The notes under the pieces: model-generated
What the model was told of the DNA's origin: nothing
The model's database searches: none
The model's input: the letters and a program-made list of their open reading frames with translations, nothing else
NCBI GenBank assembly: GCA_963705155.1
Contig: CAVPJC010000016.1
Location: 50,776-114,775 of the forward strand
Direction: 5' to 3'
DNA length: 64,000 nucleotides
From: CAVPJC01 sp963705155
Lineage (GTDB): Bacteria > Chloroflexota > Anaerolineae > Anaerolineales > UBA4823
Program-made: the position numbers and the translations under genes
In this document: in pieces, positions 9,282-19,184 of the stretch
Layout: each line of letters opens with the position of its first letter
Position numbering within the stretch: position 1 is the stretch's first letter

Positions 9282-10793
9282 ATGCTTACCCAACACCCGG
9301 CCCAGATAGCCAGCCTGTGGCTGTTTGGCTTGATTTGCCTGCTGCTGCCGGCCGCGGTCATCCTGTACCAGTTAAACTCGCCCTCGGATGGGGCACGCAT
9401 ATCCAAACAGGCCGGCGCCTGGACGCCCCAGGGGGCCATCATCCACACCTATCCCGGGCAAGACAGCGGCTTGCAAGACGGGGACCTGGTGATTGCCGTC
9501 AACGGCGCCTCCCTGGAGACGTGGATGGCGGGTTTATTTTCCGGCGGGGCCGGTGAGCCGGTCACCCTGGCAGCCCAAACGGTGGTCTACCGCCTCCTGC
9601 GCGGCGGCAAGCTGCTGGACCAACCCGTCCGCGCCGTTTCCCATCCTGTATGGGCGATCTTGCGCGCCCATTGGGGGGTCTATCTCTACGCCATTGTCTC
9701 CCAGTTGATAGCCATCTACGTGTTTTTGCGCCGTCCGGCGGAGGCGCCGGCCCAGGCATTGTTTGTCTGGGGCATGACTTGCAGTCATTTCTATATCTGG
9801 TCGTTTTACCGGCAGGTGCTCGATCTGACCGATCCACCTGGCTTCTGGCTCTATACGCTTGCAGCCACATTTTTGTGGTTGTCGAATTGGGGCGCAGGGC
9901 TGCACCTGGCGCTCGCCTTTCCCCAACCGTTTCCTGCCATCCGGCGCAGGCCGGTCCTGTTGGCTCTGCCGTACCTGGCTTCTTTCCTGTTGTTCGGGCT
10001 GTATCTGATCGTGAGCCGGGACCCGGCAGCCGGCTATATCGCCTGGATTGTAAACTGGCAGCGCGGCGAGACCCTGGTTCCAATCGCTATGTTTCTCCCG
10101 ATTATGGGGTTGATGTTTCAGCAGTACCGCAGGAATCAAAGCGCGGCCAGCCGCAAAAAGATCCGCCTGATCGTCTTCAGCGGGATATTGGGCGGTGTGC
10201 TGACCGTGTTTTTCTATTTGCTGCCGCCGTTCGTTGGACTGCCGGCGCTGGACGCCAATCTGCTGGGGATTGTTTTGCTGCTCTTCCCCATCGCGATTGC
10301 CATTGCCATTCTGCGATACCAGCTTTTTGATATCGATGTGATTATTCGCCGCACCCTGGTGTACAGCATTCTCACCACCTTGCTGGCGTTCATTTATTTC
10401 GTGAGCGTTGTCGTGCTCCAACAGGTTTTTGGCGCCTTCGTGCTGGAAAATTCGGAGCCCATCGTGGTGGCGACCACGCTGGCCATTGCCGCTCTGTTCA
10501 ATCCGCTGCGCCGCCGGATTCAAGTTTTTATTGACCAGCGCTTCTACCGCCAGGTTTACAACAGCGAGCAGATCATAGCCCTGTTCAGCCGGCGGCTGCG
10601 CGCCCAGATCAACATGGATCAATTGAACGGGCATATCCTGGAAGTGGTGCAGGAGACGCTCAACCCCGAGAGCGTTTCACTGTGGATCTTTACACCGGGC
10701 AAACAACCTCCCTCACCACCGGCCCGTCGGGAGCGCCCCCCGCCCGGCGCTGAAATCGACGCAACACAAGCAGCCCCGCCGCAACGATCGTAA
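9282..10793 (+). CDS. PDZ-like / multi-pass membrane sensor protein without kinase domain
   Basis: 503 residues. TM1 at about 8-30; a PDZ-like part at 50-115 with GLQDGDLVIAVNG; then about eight membrane helices (125-390) and a cytosolic tail from 395. The tail has RRRIQVFIDQRFYRQVYN followed by a helix (LNGHILEVVQETLNPESV), which in related Chloroflexota sensor histidine kinases links the membrane part to GAF and kinase domains. Here it ends after about 100 residues in a proline-rich tail with no HATPase. It may act with a separate kinase or be a truncated sensor. It is intact. The start has AGGAAGTG upstream. Confidence 0.6.
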   Translation: MLTQHPAQIASLWLFGLICLLLPAAVILYQLNSPSDGARISKQAGAWTPQGAIIHTYPGQDSGLQDGDLVIAVNGASLETWMAGLFSGGAGEPVTLAAQTVVYRLLRGGKLLDQPVRAVSHPVWAILRAHWGVYLYAIVSQLIAIYVFLRRPAEAPAQALFVWGMTCSHFYIWSFYRQVLDLTDPPGFWLYTLAATFLWLSNWGAGLHLALAFPQPFPAIRRRPVLLALPYLASFLLFGLYLIVSRDPAAGYIAWIVNWQRGETLVPIAMFLPIMGLMFQQYRRNQSAASRKKIRLIVFSGILGGVLTVFFYLLPPFVGLPALDANLLGIVLLLFPIAIAIAILRYQLFDIDVIIRRTLVYSILTTLLAFIYFVSVVVLQQVFGAFVLENSEPIVVATTLAIAALFNPLRRRIQVFIDQRFYRQVYNSEQIIALFSRRLRAQINMDQLNGHILEVVQETLNPESVSLWIFTPGKQPPSPPARRERPPPGAEIDATQAAPPQRS

Positions 10794-10799
10794 TTCTTT

Positions 10800-10870
10800 T
10801 AAACCGCGAAACACACGAAATACACGAAAGCAATGCCCTAACCACCAAGGCGCCAGGACACCAGGAAAAG
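10800..10870. repeat. Dispersed repeats (CACGAA unit and ACCACCAAGG unit)
   Basis: AAACCGCGAAACACACGAAA, then CCAAGGCGCCAGGACACCAGG. It fills the gap between the membrane sensor and the restriction-modification gene. No other gene is seen in 10794-10970; a TATAAT-like box lies at 10937. Confidence 0.6.
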
Positions 10871-10970
10871 CCTGGGAGTTCATGAGAGGGAGCCATCCAC
10901 CTTTTTCGCGCCTGCGGTGTTTCAATTCTTTCAAGCTATAATTAATCCAGTCCTCACTGTAAGGGCGCTT

Positions 10971-13828
10971 ATGCATGCGCCTGATGATGCTTACGCCCAA
11001 ATCGAAAGGCTGGTTCGCAGATTTAAAGCCCTGTCCTCCGCCGAGCGCAGAGCCATGAATGAGCACGCCACCCGCCAGGGCTACATCCTGCCCTTGTTTG
11101 CCGCCCTGGGATGGGACACCAGCAATATCACCGAGGTCAGCCTGAAGACAAGGTCTCGCGCGGCTTTGTGGACTTTTCCTTCCGCCTGGACGGCATCCCG
11201 CGCTTCTTCCTCGAAACCAAAAAAGCCAGCGAAGACCTGAACGACCCGCGCTGGGTACGCCAGGCCATCGATTATGCCTGGACCAAAAATGTCACCTGGG
11301 CTTTGCTCTCCGATTTCGAGGGCCTGCACGTCTTCAACGCCGAATGGAAGGCGACCAACCCCTTCCAGGCCCGTTTTTTGTCTTTTGACCTGGACACGTA
11401 TCTTCCGGATTTCGAGCGGCTGTACTGGCTTTCCCGCCCGCAGGCCGCCGCCAACCGGCTGGACAGCGAAGCCGAGAAAGTGGGCAAAAAAGACCGCCGC
11501 CTGCCGGTCAGCCAGCACCTGTTCGACGACCTCAAGACCTGGCGGGTCAAGCTATACAAAGACTTGCAGGCTTTAACCAGCTCCGGGCGCCGGCCCAGAT
11601 CGACGAAGCCGTCTTACGCATCCTCAACCGGCTGATCTTCATTCGCACCGCCGAAGACCGCCAGGTGGAGCCGCCGCGCCTGCGCGCCCTGGTGCGCGAG
11701 ATGAAAGACCGGCGGCAGTTCGCCAATCTGCCGGCGGAATTGAACCGGCTGTTCCGCGAGATGGACGCCACCTACAATTCCGAGCTGTTCTCCAAACACC
11801 TGGTTGACACGCTGGATGTGACCCCCAGTGTGCTGGAAGAGGTCATCGAAGGTCTGTACGAAAGAAATTTCGTCTACTACAACTTCAACGCCATCGAGTC
11901 GGATGTGCTGGGGCGGTCTACGAGCAGTATCTTGGCACAATGGTCGCCGAGCCGGTGGAAGACTTTTCAGCGGGAACGCCGCTGCAGCCCTCCCTGCTGC
12001 CGCAGCAAGCCGCCCTGACCGTGGAAGAGCGCCGCCACGAAGCGCAAGAGCCAGGGCATCTACTACACCCCTGCGTTTGTCACCCGCTATATCGTCCGGC
12101 AGACGCTGGGGCGCTACCTGGATGAGAACGGCTACAACCCGTCGCAGCCGCCGCGCATCCTGGATATGGCCTGCGGCTCCGGCTCTTTCCTGATCGAGGC
12201 CTTCGACGTGCTGGACGCCTTCGTGGCCCGCCTGCGCGGGCAGGCCTACGGCGCGGGCGAAGAGCTGCACGATGCACTGCGCCGGATGGAGCTGCTCACC
12301 GCCTGCATCTACGGCGTGGACAAAGACCGCCAGGCGGTGGATGTGGCCCGCCTGAACCTGCTGCTGCGCGGCCTGCACGCCCACACAAAACTGCCCTTGC
12401 TCACCAACATCCACAACGCCGACAGTCTGCAGCCCGAGACCTGGGAGTATTTCAAAGAACCCATGCAGGCGGGCGGCTTTGACATCATCATCGGCAACCC
12501 GCCCTATGTGCGCCAGGAAACGCTCGGCGCCGAATTTGAAGGAGTTCGCCAAATCCCACTTCGAGACCTATGCCGGTTCCGCCGACCTGTACACCTACTT
12601 TGTGGAGCAGGCGCATAAATTGCTCAAGCCTGGCGGCTGGTTTGGCATGATCGTCTCCAACAAGTGGATGCGCTCCAACTACGGCAAGGCCCTGCGCAAT
12701 TTTTTAGCGCACAATGCCACCCTTTTGGAAATTATCGACTTTGGCGAGCTGCCGGTGTTTGGAGATGTGATTGCCTATCCCCTGATCCTCATCACCCGCA
12801 AGCTGCCCGCCGAAGGCCAGCGGTTTATCTATGCGCCCATCCAGCGCCTGGATTTTCCCTCCCTGGGCGAAGAAGTCAGGGCCGTTGGCACAGAACTGGA
12901 TGAGCGCTCTCTGCAACGCGAAAGCTGGACCCTGGGCAGCGACCGGGAGACGGCGATTCTGGATAAGCTGCGCCGCTTAGGGGTGCCGCTGGGAGAATAT
13001 GTGGGGGGCAAAATATTTTTTGGTATAAAAACCGGCCTCAACGAGGCTTTTGTAATCGACGGGTCGGTTGCAGGAAACTTGATCGCCAGCGACCCGAAAA
13101 GCGCAGAATTTATCAAACCCTTCGTAGTCGGTAAAGGTGCAAAAAAATATCACATAATTTATCGCCAGCAATACTTGATTAAAATTCCAAAAGGTTGGAC
13201 AAATCAGAATAAGCCTAAAGATGCAAATGCCTGGGAGTGGTTCAAAAAAGAATTCACCAACTTGGCAAATCATCTCGAAAATTATAAAGATGCGGCCATA
13301 AAGCGCCAGGACCAGGGTGATTACTGGTGGGAATTGAAGAGGCTGTGATTATTACAGTGAGTTTGAAAAACCAAAAATTATTATACCTACCATAGTTCAA
13401 CAGGCTGCTTTCGCATACGACCAAAATAGTTTTTATTCAAACGATAAAACTTCGATCATCCCAAGCAGTGATTTGTATCTTTTGGGAATTTTAAACTCAA
13501 AGGTTTCGGACTTTGTCTTGAAGCGGATTTGCTCTACTAAACAGGGCGGCTATTTTGAACAAAAGCCCATGTATATACTGCAAATCCCCATCCGTAGAAT
13601 AGACCCCGCCCTGTCCACCGAGAGCGCTGTCCACGCCGCTATCGTGGAAAAAGTCCAGCGCATGCTGGCCCTGCAGGAGCAGTGCCTGCCGCGCCGAAAG
13701 CGAGCTGGACGACGTGCGCTCATACCCTGGCGGTCGAAATCGGGCAGGTGGACGCCGAGATCGACGCCCTGGTGTACCGGCTTTACGGCCTGACCGCTGA
13801 CGAAATCGCCGTCGTCGAAAGCCGCTAA
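10971..13828 (+). CDS. Type IIG restriction-modification enzyme (Eco57I-like), frameshifted
   Basis: About 950 codons, in order: a nuclease domain with FVDFSFRLDGIPRFFLETKKAS (PD-(D/E)XK type D...ExK) near 11165-11230; a helical spacer; the adenine-methyltransferase motif I RILDMACGSGSFLIEA near 12150; motif IV DIIIGNPPYVRQE near 12485; and a C-terminal target-recognition part ending LYGLTADEIAVVESR. One chain therefore methylates adenine and cuts DNA. Single-base breaks occur near 11140, 11575, 11925, 12045, 12545, 13345 and 13695, mostly a lost base in a run of identical bases. All motifs are intact, so the gene is probably functional in the organism. Confidence 0.85.
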
Positions 13829-13859
13829 ACCCCGCCTGACACCATAACCCGGGACAGCC

Positions 13860-14935
13860 ATGCTCGAAAAACCTGACCTGCCAGACCAGCTCATCCTCTC
13901 CTGCCTGCAAGCCGAGTACGGGCTGCACGCCGCCCGGCTGAGCTTCCTGCCGCTGGGGGCCGACGTCAGCACCGCCGTCTTTCGCGTGGATGGCGTGGAT
14001 GAGACGGCTTACTTCCTCAAGCTGCGCCGCGGCGCCTTTGACGAGATCAGCGTGAGCGTGCCCCACTGCCTGCATGCCCGGGGCGTGCGCGCCGTCATCC
14101 CGCCGCTGGAGACCCGCTCCGGTCGGTTGTGGGCGAGCCTGGGCGGCTTCACCATGATCCTGTACCCGTTCATCGAGGGGCAAAACGGCTATGCGGCGGC
14201 TCTCTCGGAGCGCCAGTGGGTGGAGTTTGGCGCGGCGCTCAAAGCCATCCACAGCGTGCAACTGCCAGCCGCCCTCGCCGGGAGCCTGCCGCGCGAGACC
14301 TTTTCGCCGCACTGGCGCGAGATGGTCAGGGCGTTCCAGGCGCAGGTTGAAGACGCCGCTTTTGAAGACCCGCTGGCGGCGAAGCTGGCTATATATATGA
14401 AGGACAGGCAGGCTGTGATCAGCCACATGGTCGAGCGCGCCGGGCAGCTCGGGTTGGCCCTGCAGGCCCGCCCGCTGGAGTTTGTGCTGTGCCACGCCGA
14501 TATGCACGCCGGGAATTTGCTGATCGGCGCAGAGTACAGCGGCGCTAGTACAGCGTATACATCGTCGATTGGGATAACCCGGCCCTGGCCCCCAGGGAGC
14601 GCGATCTCGGCCTGGTGGGCGGGTGCGACATCTGGAACGATCCCCGCCAGGCGGCCCTGTTTTACCAGGGCTATGGCCCGGCGCAAATTGACCCGATGGC
14701 GCTGGCTTACTACCGCTATGAGCGCATCATCCAGGACATCGCCGCTTTTTGCCAGCAGCTTCTTTTGACCAGCGCCGGCGGCGAAGACCGGGAACAGGCT
14801 TACGGGTACTTCACCAGTCAGTTCGAGCCCGGTCACGAGGTCGATCTGGCCTGCAGGACCGACCGGCCTAATTCTTTTAAACCACGAAACACACGAAATA
14901 CACGAAAAAAATCAAATAAACGTAAATCGACATAA
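13860..14935 (+). CDS. APH-family (spectinomycin kinase-like) phosphotransferase, frameshifted
   Basis: Starts MLEKPDLPDQLILSCLQAEY 31 bp after the restriction-modification gene. The kinase-like fold has an N-lobe with TAYFLKLRRG (ATP-binding lysine), the catalytic loop LCHADMHAGNLLIG near 14490, and, after a one-base frameshift near 14550, the Mg-binding YIVDWDNPALAPRERDLG. It then reads LAYYRYERIIQDI. This order matches APH(9)-like spectinomycin phosphotransferases, but close relatives phosphorylate other small molecules, so resistance is not proven. The final 20 residues run into a CACGAA repeat. Confidence 0.75.
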
Positions 14936-14989
14936 ATGAGCAGCCCATTGCGCTGATCCTGAGGCGAGGGCATCCCCATGCCCCGCCTC
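14872..14989. repeat. CACGAA repeat and GGGCAT hairpin
   Basis: AAACCACGAAACACACGAAA at 14878-14897, overlapping the end of the phosphotransferase frame. A hairpin at 14961-14989 has arms GAGGCG..GGGCAT / ATGCCC..CGCCTC. Confidence 0.65.
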
Positions 14990-15021
14990 CATCGCTGATT
15001 AGAGTGGGCAAAATAAGGGTA

Positions 15022-15050
15022 TTGACATGCCTGAAAATTTTCTATATAAT
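15022..15050 (+). promoter_or_regulatory. Near-consensus sigma-70 promoter of the ureide locus
   Basis: TTGACA (15022-15027), exactly 17 bp, TATAAT (15045-15050). The regulator start follows 50 bp later with GGGAGG upstream. Confidence 0.85.
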
Positions 15051-15100
15051 CTTATAAGTGAAATAGCATTTTACTATGTAAAAGATCGGGAGGGCGATCT

Positions 15101-15952
15101 ATGACCGATAACCAACTGCGGGGTGGGCTGGTGATTGCAAAGACCTGCCGTTTGCTGCGCATGTTTGACAGCCAGAACTCAGAATTGAGCCTTGCCGAGC
15201 TGGCCCGGGGCACAGGGGTGAACAACGCCACCGCTTACCGGCTGCTCCAGGCGCTGGTCAAAGAAGACCTCCTGCTTCAAAATCCCGATACTGCCAAATA
15301 CTCGCTCGGTTTTGGCCTGGTGAAGCTGGGTGAATTTGCCAGCAAGGGCAACAGCCTTTTGACCGTGGCGCAGCCCTACCTTGAAAAACTGGCGGCGCAG
15401 TGGGGCGAGACGATCGTTCTGGACGTCCTGGATCACAACCTGTTTGTCCTCACGGTGCTGCATATCCAGTCTTCATTCCGCCTGTCCATCACCCCCGATT
15501 ACGATAAACCCACCTGGCCGCATTCCATTGCCACCGGCAAAACCCTGCTGGCCTATCTGCCGGAAGAGCGGCTGAACGAATTTTTGAGCCACAAGCTGCC
15601 CGCGCTGACCCCCAACACGGTGATCGACCCACTCCAATTAAAAGCTGAGCTGGCCCAGATTCGCACGCGGGCTTACTCCATCAACCTGGAAGAACAGGAA
15701 GTGGGCCTGAATGCCATCGCCGCGCCGATCTTTGACATGCACCGGCAGGCGGTCGCCGCTTTGAGCATCGGCGGGCCTGCCATCCGCCTGACCAGCGACC
15801 GGATTCCAGAAATGGTCGCCTCCACCATGCAGTCGGCCCAGGCCATCTCGAAAGAGCTGGGTTGTCCGGCTGAATTTTTAAGAGCAAAATTTGGCGAAAA
15901 TCTGGAAAGCGTTTTTGCCGGGCAATTGGGAAAGGAAGGGTGCGCCTCATAA
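15101..15952 (+). CDS. IclR-family transcriptional regulator
   Basis: 283 residues. An N-terminal winged helix (about 5-70: LSLAELARGTGVNNATAYRL) is followed by the IclR effector domain (about 85-265). This domain has the PHSIATGKTLLAYLPEERL segment, YSINLEEQEVGLNAIAAPIF and a serine-rich end typical of the family. IclR proteins bind a small catabolic intermediate; AllR, which controls allantoin use in enterobacteria, belongs to this family. Being first in the plus-strand locus, it is the probable regulator of the importer and amidohydrolase genes and perhaps of its own promoter. The ligand is unknown. Confidence 0.9.
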   Translation: MTDNQLRGGLVIAKTCRLLRMFDSQNSELSLAELARGTGVNNATAYRLLQALVKEDLLLQNPDTAKYSLGFGLVKLGEFASKGNSLLTVAQPYLEKLAAQWGETIVLDVLDHNLFVLTVLHIQSSFRLSITPDYDKPTWPHSIATGKTLLAYLPEERLNEFLSHKLPALTPNTVIDPLQLKAELAQIRTRAYSINLEEQEVGLNAIAAPIFDMHRQAVAALSIGGPAIRLTSDRIPEMVASTMQSAQAISKELGCPAEFLRAKFGENLESVFAGQLGKEGCAS

Positions 15953-16038
15953 AACAAACGATCTCACTTCTCTGAACTGGCAATTCAATTCCAGGGGGGC
16001 GACCGTTTTTATTCTGTGTCCTGTGAGTGGAGGAAGAA

Positions 16039-16898
16039 ATGCAAAAAGCTCCAAGTGGTCAAGAGAGAGATTTCCAGGCTAGAAGTTCATCTGGAATATT
16101 TGGCGCGCCGATTTCATGGGTGGCCATGTTTGGCGCGCTGATTGGAGCCCTTTCCATTGTCCCGTTCCTGTTCTATCCGGTCGGCGGCGGCTTCACTTCG
16201 GTGGGGATGGGCATCTTTGCACCCATAGCGGGAATGCTTTTAGGCCCCTGGGCTGGCGCAATCGCCGGCGGCATTGGCGGCGTCATTGGCATGTTCATCT
16301 CGCCCGGGGCTTATATGTTCGGCTTTGTGGATGTATTCCTTTCCGGCGCCATGCTGCCCTTCACCTGGGGTCTGATGCTGCCGCAGTACCGCAAGATCGC
16401 CATCCCGTATTTCCTGATCGTGATGCTGGGCGCGTGATTGTGCCCTATCACTGGCCCGGGGCTGCTGCCGGACTGGTGGGGCGTGAGCCGATCAACACCC
16501 TTTCGTACACCAGCGGCTGGATTGCGCTGGTGATGTACCTGGTGGCTGCGGTGCCGATCTGGAAGCTGATGCGCTCCGAGAACAATGTCAGGCGCTTTAT
16601 CGGGTTTGTGCTGCTTAACTACATCGCCGTGCACATGTGGATGGAGCCGTGGATGTACGTGGCTTACGGCATCGCCCGCTTCCCGTTTGAGGTGGCGATC
16701 ACCAACACCATCGGGCAAACCTGGGCCACCGCCCTGCCAATGACGGCTACTTCCAGCCTGATCGGGTACTTCTTGCTGCGGGCCATGCGCCAGGGCAACC
16801 TGCGCCGTGTTCCCGGCAGTTACCTGACCTTTGATGAAGACGACCTGCCCACCACTGAGGCGGCAGGCACAGCTTCAGAAGCTTCTCGCCCAGCATAG
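16039..16898 (+). CDS. ECF transporter S component (substrate-binding), frameshifted
   Basis: Start ATG 16039 with GGAGGA five bases upstream. Six or so membrane helices include glycine-rich FAPIAGMLLGPWAGAIAGG, the pattern of S components of energy-coupling factor importers. A missing base near 16433 changes frame; the second part starts VIVPYHWPGAAAGLVG and ends TEAAGTASEASRPA. About 287 residues, longer than the usual 180-220. The S protein binds the substrate outside and works with the A and T proteins encoded just downstream. Substrate unknown; the neighbours suggest a ureide, hydantoin or related nitrogen compound. Confidence 0.75.
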
Positions 16899-16910
16899 GG
16901 AGGTGTTGAA

Positions 16911-17093
16911 ATGAAAAACTGGCTATATATGATCGGGAGCGCGCTGGCAATCTATGGCGTCTTTCGCCTGGTGAGCGGGGTATGGGGTCCCGATGCCATT
17001 GTCACAGCCGGGCCGAACAATGCGATCATCTCGGGGGTCGTGATTGCTGTGGGCGTGGTGGTTCTGGTGGTTGCTTACCTGATGAAGAAGTAG
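16911..17093 (+). CDS. Small two-helix membrane protein inside the ECF operon
   Basis: 60 residues, MKNWLYMIGSALAIYG at the start and a second helix (AIISGVVIAVGVVVLVVAY), ending LMKK. GGGAGGTG lies seven bases before the ATG, and it begins 12 bp after the S component. Its position between S and A genes and its tight spacing suggest an accessory subunit. No family recognised. Confidence 0.6.
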   Translation: MKNWLYMIGSALAIYGVFRLVSGVWGPDAIVTAGPNNAIISGVVIAVGVVVLVVAYLMKK

Positions 17094-17107
17094 GCGGCTC
17101 CCCCTGT

Positions 17108-17241
17108 GGCCTTCACCCCAACGGCAGCTTTGCTGCCATCCCTCTCCCCGTAGGCGAGAGAGAACCAGCCCAATTTGCGCCCTCGCCAGGGCGCCCATAA
17201 CCCTGGGCGATAAGCCTTTGCCTTCGCAGGCTTATCGCCCA
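17108..17241. repeat. Intergenic repeat and 13-bp hairpin before the ATPase gene
   Basis: TTCACCCCAACGGCAGC and CCCTCTCCCCGTAGGCGAGAG belong to the CTCTCCC repeat family. At 17204-17241 TGGGCGATAAGCC and GGCTTATCGCCCA form a perfect 13-bp stem with a 12-base loop and no U-tract. It could set the S:A expression ratio or protect mRNA ends. Confidence 0.55.
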
Positions 17242-17275
17242 GCCCCTGGATCTACCGCAACTGAGAGGTAGAAAT

Positions 17276-19123
17276 ATGGACGATGCAATTATTAAAATTG
17301 AGGGGTTATCCTACACCTACCCGGCGGGCGCCCGGCGGGCGCTGGAAGGCCTTAGCTTTGAAATCCAAAAGGGCGAATATGTGGCCCTGTTGGGAGCCAA
17401 TGGGGCTGGTAAGACGACGCTGAGCCTGCACATGAACGGTGTGCTGCCTCTCATGCTGGGCGGCAAAATGGGCGGGACGATCCACATCATGGGGCGGGAA
17501 CCGTACGAACAGCATGTATATGAAGTGGCCCAGCACGTGGGCATGGTGCTGCAAGACCCGGAAGCGCAATTATTTTCATCGGATGTGATGACCGAGGTGG
17601 CTTTTGCCGCCGAGAACCGCGGCATGCCGCGTGAAGAGATCCTGGAGCAGATCACATGGGCGCTGGGCGTGGTGCGGCTTTCAGATTATGCCGCCAGCCC
17701 TCCAAACCAGTTATCGGGAGGCCAGAAGCAACGGCTGGTGATTGCTTCCAACCTGATTGTGCACCCCGAAATCCTGGTGCTGGATGAGCCCACCTCGCAG
17801 CTCGACCCGGTGGGCACGTCGGAGGTGTTTTCCACGCTGCGCGATCTGAACAAAAAATTCGGCATGACCATCCTGGTGGCAACGCACGCCACCGATACGG
17901 TTGCCGAGTATGCCGACCGCATCCTGGTGCTCGAAGAGGGCAAGCTGATCGCCTTTGACCCGCCTAAAAAGGTGTTTTTCCAGGCCGAGCGCATGCGGCA
18001 GGCGCTGGTCAATATCCCGGAAGCCGCCGATCTCGATCATAAAATGCGCGGTTGGGCAGTGGCCCACGGAAACGGTTTCCGCCTCAGCGGAGATGAAGCC
18101 TGTGTGACGGTTGGCGAGGTGAAAGATGCCCTGCAAGACGGGCTGAAGACCGGTAAAATCCGCCCAACGCCGGCTTTTACCCGCGGGCTGGGGAGGCACG
18201 TTCCGGAGAGCAACGATGGGCAGAGCCAGGAAACGGTGCTGGAAGTTCAGGATGTAAGCTACGCCTACTCCAAAAAAGCTGCTCCGGCCATCCAGAATAT
18301 CAGCCTGTCGCTGCGGCAGGGCGAAGTGGTGGCGATGATCGGCCAGAACGGGGCCGGGAAAACCACCCTGATGAAGTGCATCACCGGCGTTTTCAAGCCC
18401 ACCCAGGGCTCGGTCAAGATCAACAAGGTGGATGTCACCCGGCTCAATGCCCTGGAGCGCGCCAAGCAGGTGGGGCTGATCCTGCAGAACCCGGACAACC
18501 AGTTGTTCCGCATGTCGGCGGAAGAAGAAGTGGCCTTTGGGCTGACCAACCAGGGGCTTTCCAAAGCCGAGATCAAGCGCATCACCGATGAGGTGCTGCA
18601 GCTGACCGGCATGGAGAAATTCCGGCATGTCTATCCTTTCCGGCTGTCGCTGGGAGACCGCCGCAAGCTGGCGGTGGCTTCCATTTACGCCATGCACCCC
18701 TCGATCTTGATCTTCGATGAGCCCACCACCGGGCAGGATTTCCAGGGGCGCTACCAGTTGTGCGACCTGGCGATGCGCCTGAACCGCATGGGCACCACCA
18801 TCATCATGATCACCCACGATATGAGCCTGGTGGCCAAGTACACCCAGCGCACGCTGGTGATGGGCAAGGGCACCATCCTGCTGGACGCCCCCACCCGGGA
18901 GGTCTTTTCGCATCGGGATGTGCTCAGCTCCACTTTTCTGGAGCCGCCGCCGGTGGTGCGTCTGGCGCAGGAACTGAAGGAATACGGGGTTCCGCAAGAG
19001 GTGCTCACGGTGGAGGAGCTGTACAACACCCTGACCGGAGAGACGATTGAGCGCACTAATTTAACCCGGGGGCTGCTTCGCACACACCGCTCGCACGACA
19101 CGGCGTGTGCATGGCTGCCTTGA
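17276..19123 (+). CDS. ECF transporter ATPase, two ABC domains fused
   Basis: 615 residues. ABC domain 1 (about 5-245): Walker A GANGAGKTT at 40-48, signature LSGGQKQR, Walker B ILVLDEPTSQLD, switch histidine in VATHATD. ABC domain 2 (about 318-560): Walker A GQNGAGKTT, Walker B ILIFDEPTTGQD, MITHDMS, but the signature is LSLGDRRK instead of LSGGQ. So the two sites are asymmetric. This is the YkoD-like fused EcfA1-EcfA2 arrangement that powers S-component import. It is intact. The last 20 residues after ETIERTN look low-complexity and may be read-through into a repeat. Confidence 0.9.
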   Translation: MDDAIIKIEGLSYTYPAGARRALEGLSFEIQKGEYVALLGANGAGKTTLSLHMNGVLPLMLGGKMGGTIHIMGREPYEQHVYEVAQHVGMVLQDPEAQLFSSDVMTEVAFAAENRGMPREEILEQITWALGVVRLSDYAASPPNQLSGGQKQRLVIASNLIVHPEILVLDEPTSQLDPVGTSEVFSTLRDLNKKFGMTILVATHATDTVAEYADRILVLEEGKLIAFDPPKKVFFQAERMRQALVNIPEAADLDHKMRGWAVAHGNGFRLSGDEACVTVGEVKDALQDGLKTGKIRPTPAFTRGLGRHVPESNDGQSQETVLEVQDVSYAYSKKAAPAIQNISLSLRQGEVVAMIGQNGAGKTTLMKCITGVFKPTQGSVKINKVDVTRLNALERAKQVGLILQNPDNQLFRMSAEEEVAFGLTNQGLSKAEIKRITDEVLQLTGMEKFRHVYPFRLSLGDRRKLAVASIYAMHPSILIFDEPTTGQDFQGRYQLCDLAMRLNRMGTTIIMITHDMSLVAKYTQRTLVMGKGTILLDAPTREVFSHRDVLSSTFLEPPPVVRLAQELKEYGVPQEVLTVEELYNTLTGETIERTNLTRGLLRTHRSHDTACAWLP

Positions 19124-19184
19124 AGGGATGCCATTCAGGCGACATAGCGCTTGTAATGAGATCGAGCATAAGGAGGATAGCCCG

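Noticed and set aside
9534..10634. 366-codon minus-strand open frame
   Set aside because: Antisense to the membrane sensor gene; composition is a mirror of membrane codons, with no family match.
10937..10942. Promoter for the restriction-modification gene
   Set aside because: A TATAAT-like -10 is present but no acceptable -35 lies 16-18 bp upstream.
13860..14935. Confident spectinomycin-resistance call
   Set aside because: Motifs show the fold and family only; residues for substrate choice cannot be judged across the frameshift.
17711..18997. 428-codon minus-strand open frame
   Set aside because: It is antisense to the fused ECF ATPase, which has complete ABC motifs; GC-rich DNA opens the opposite frame.
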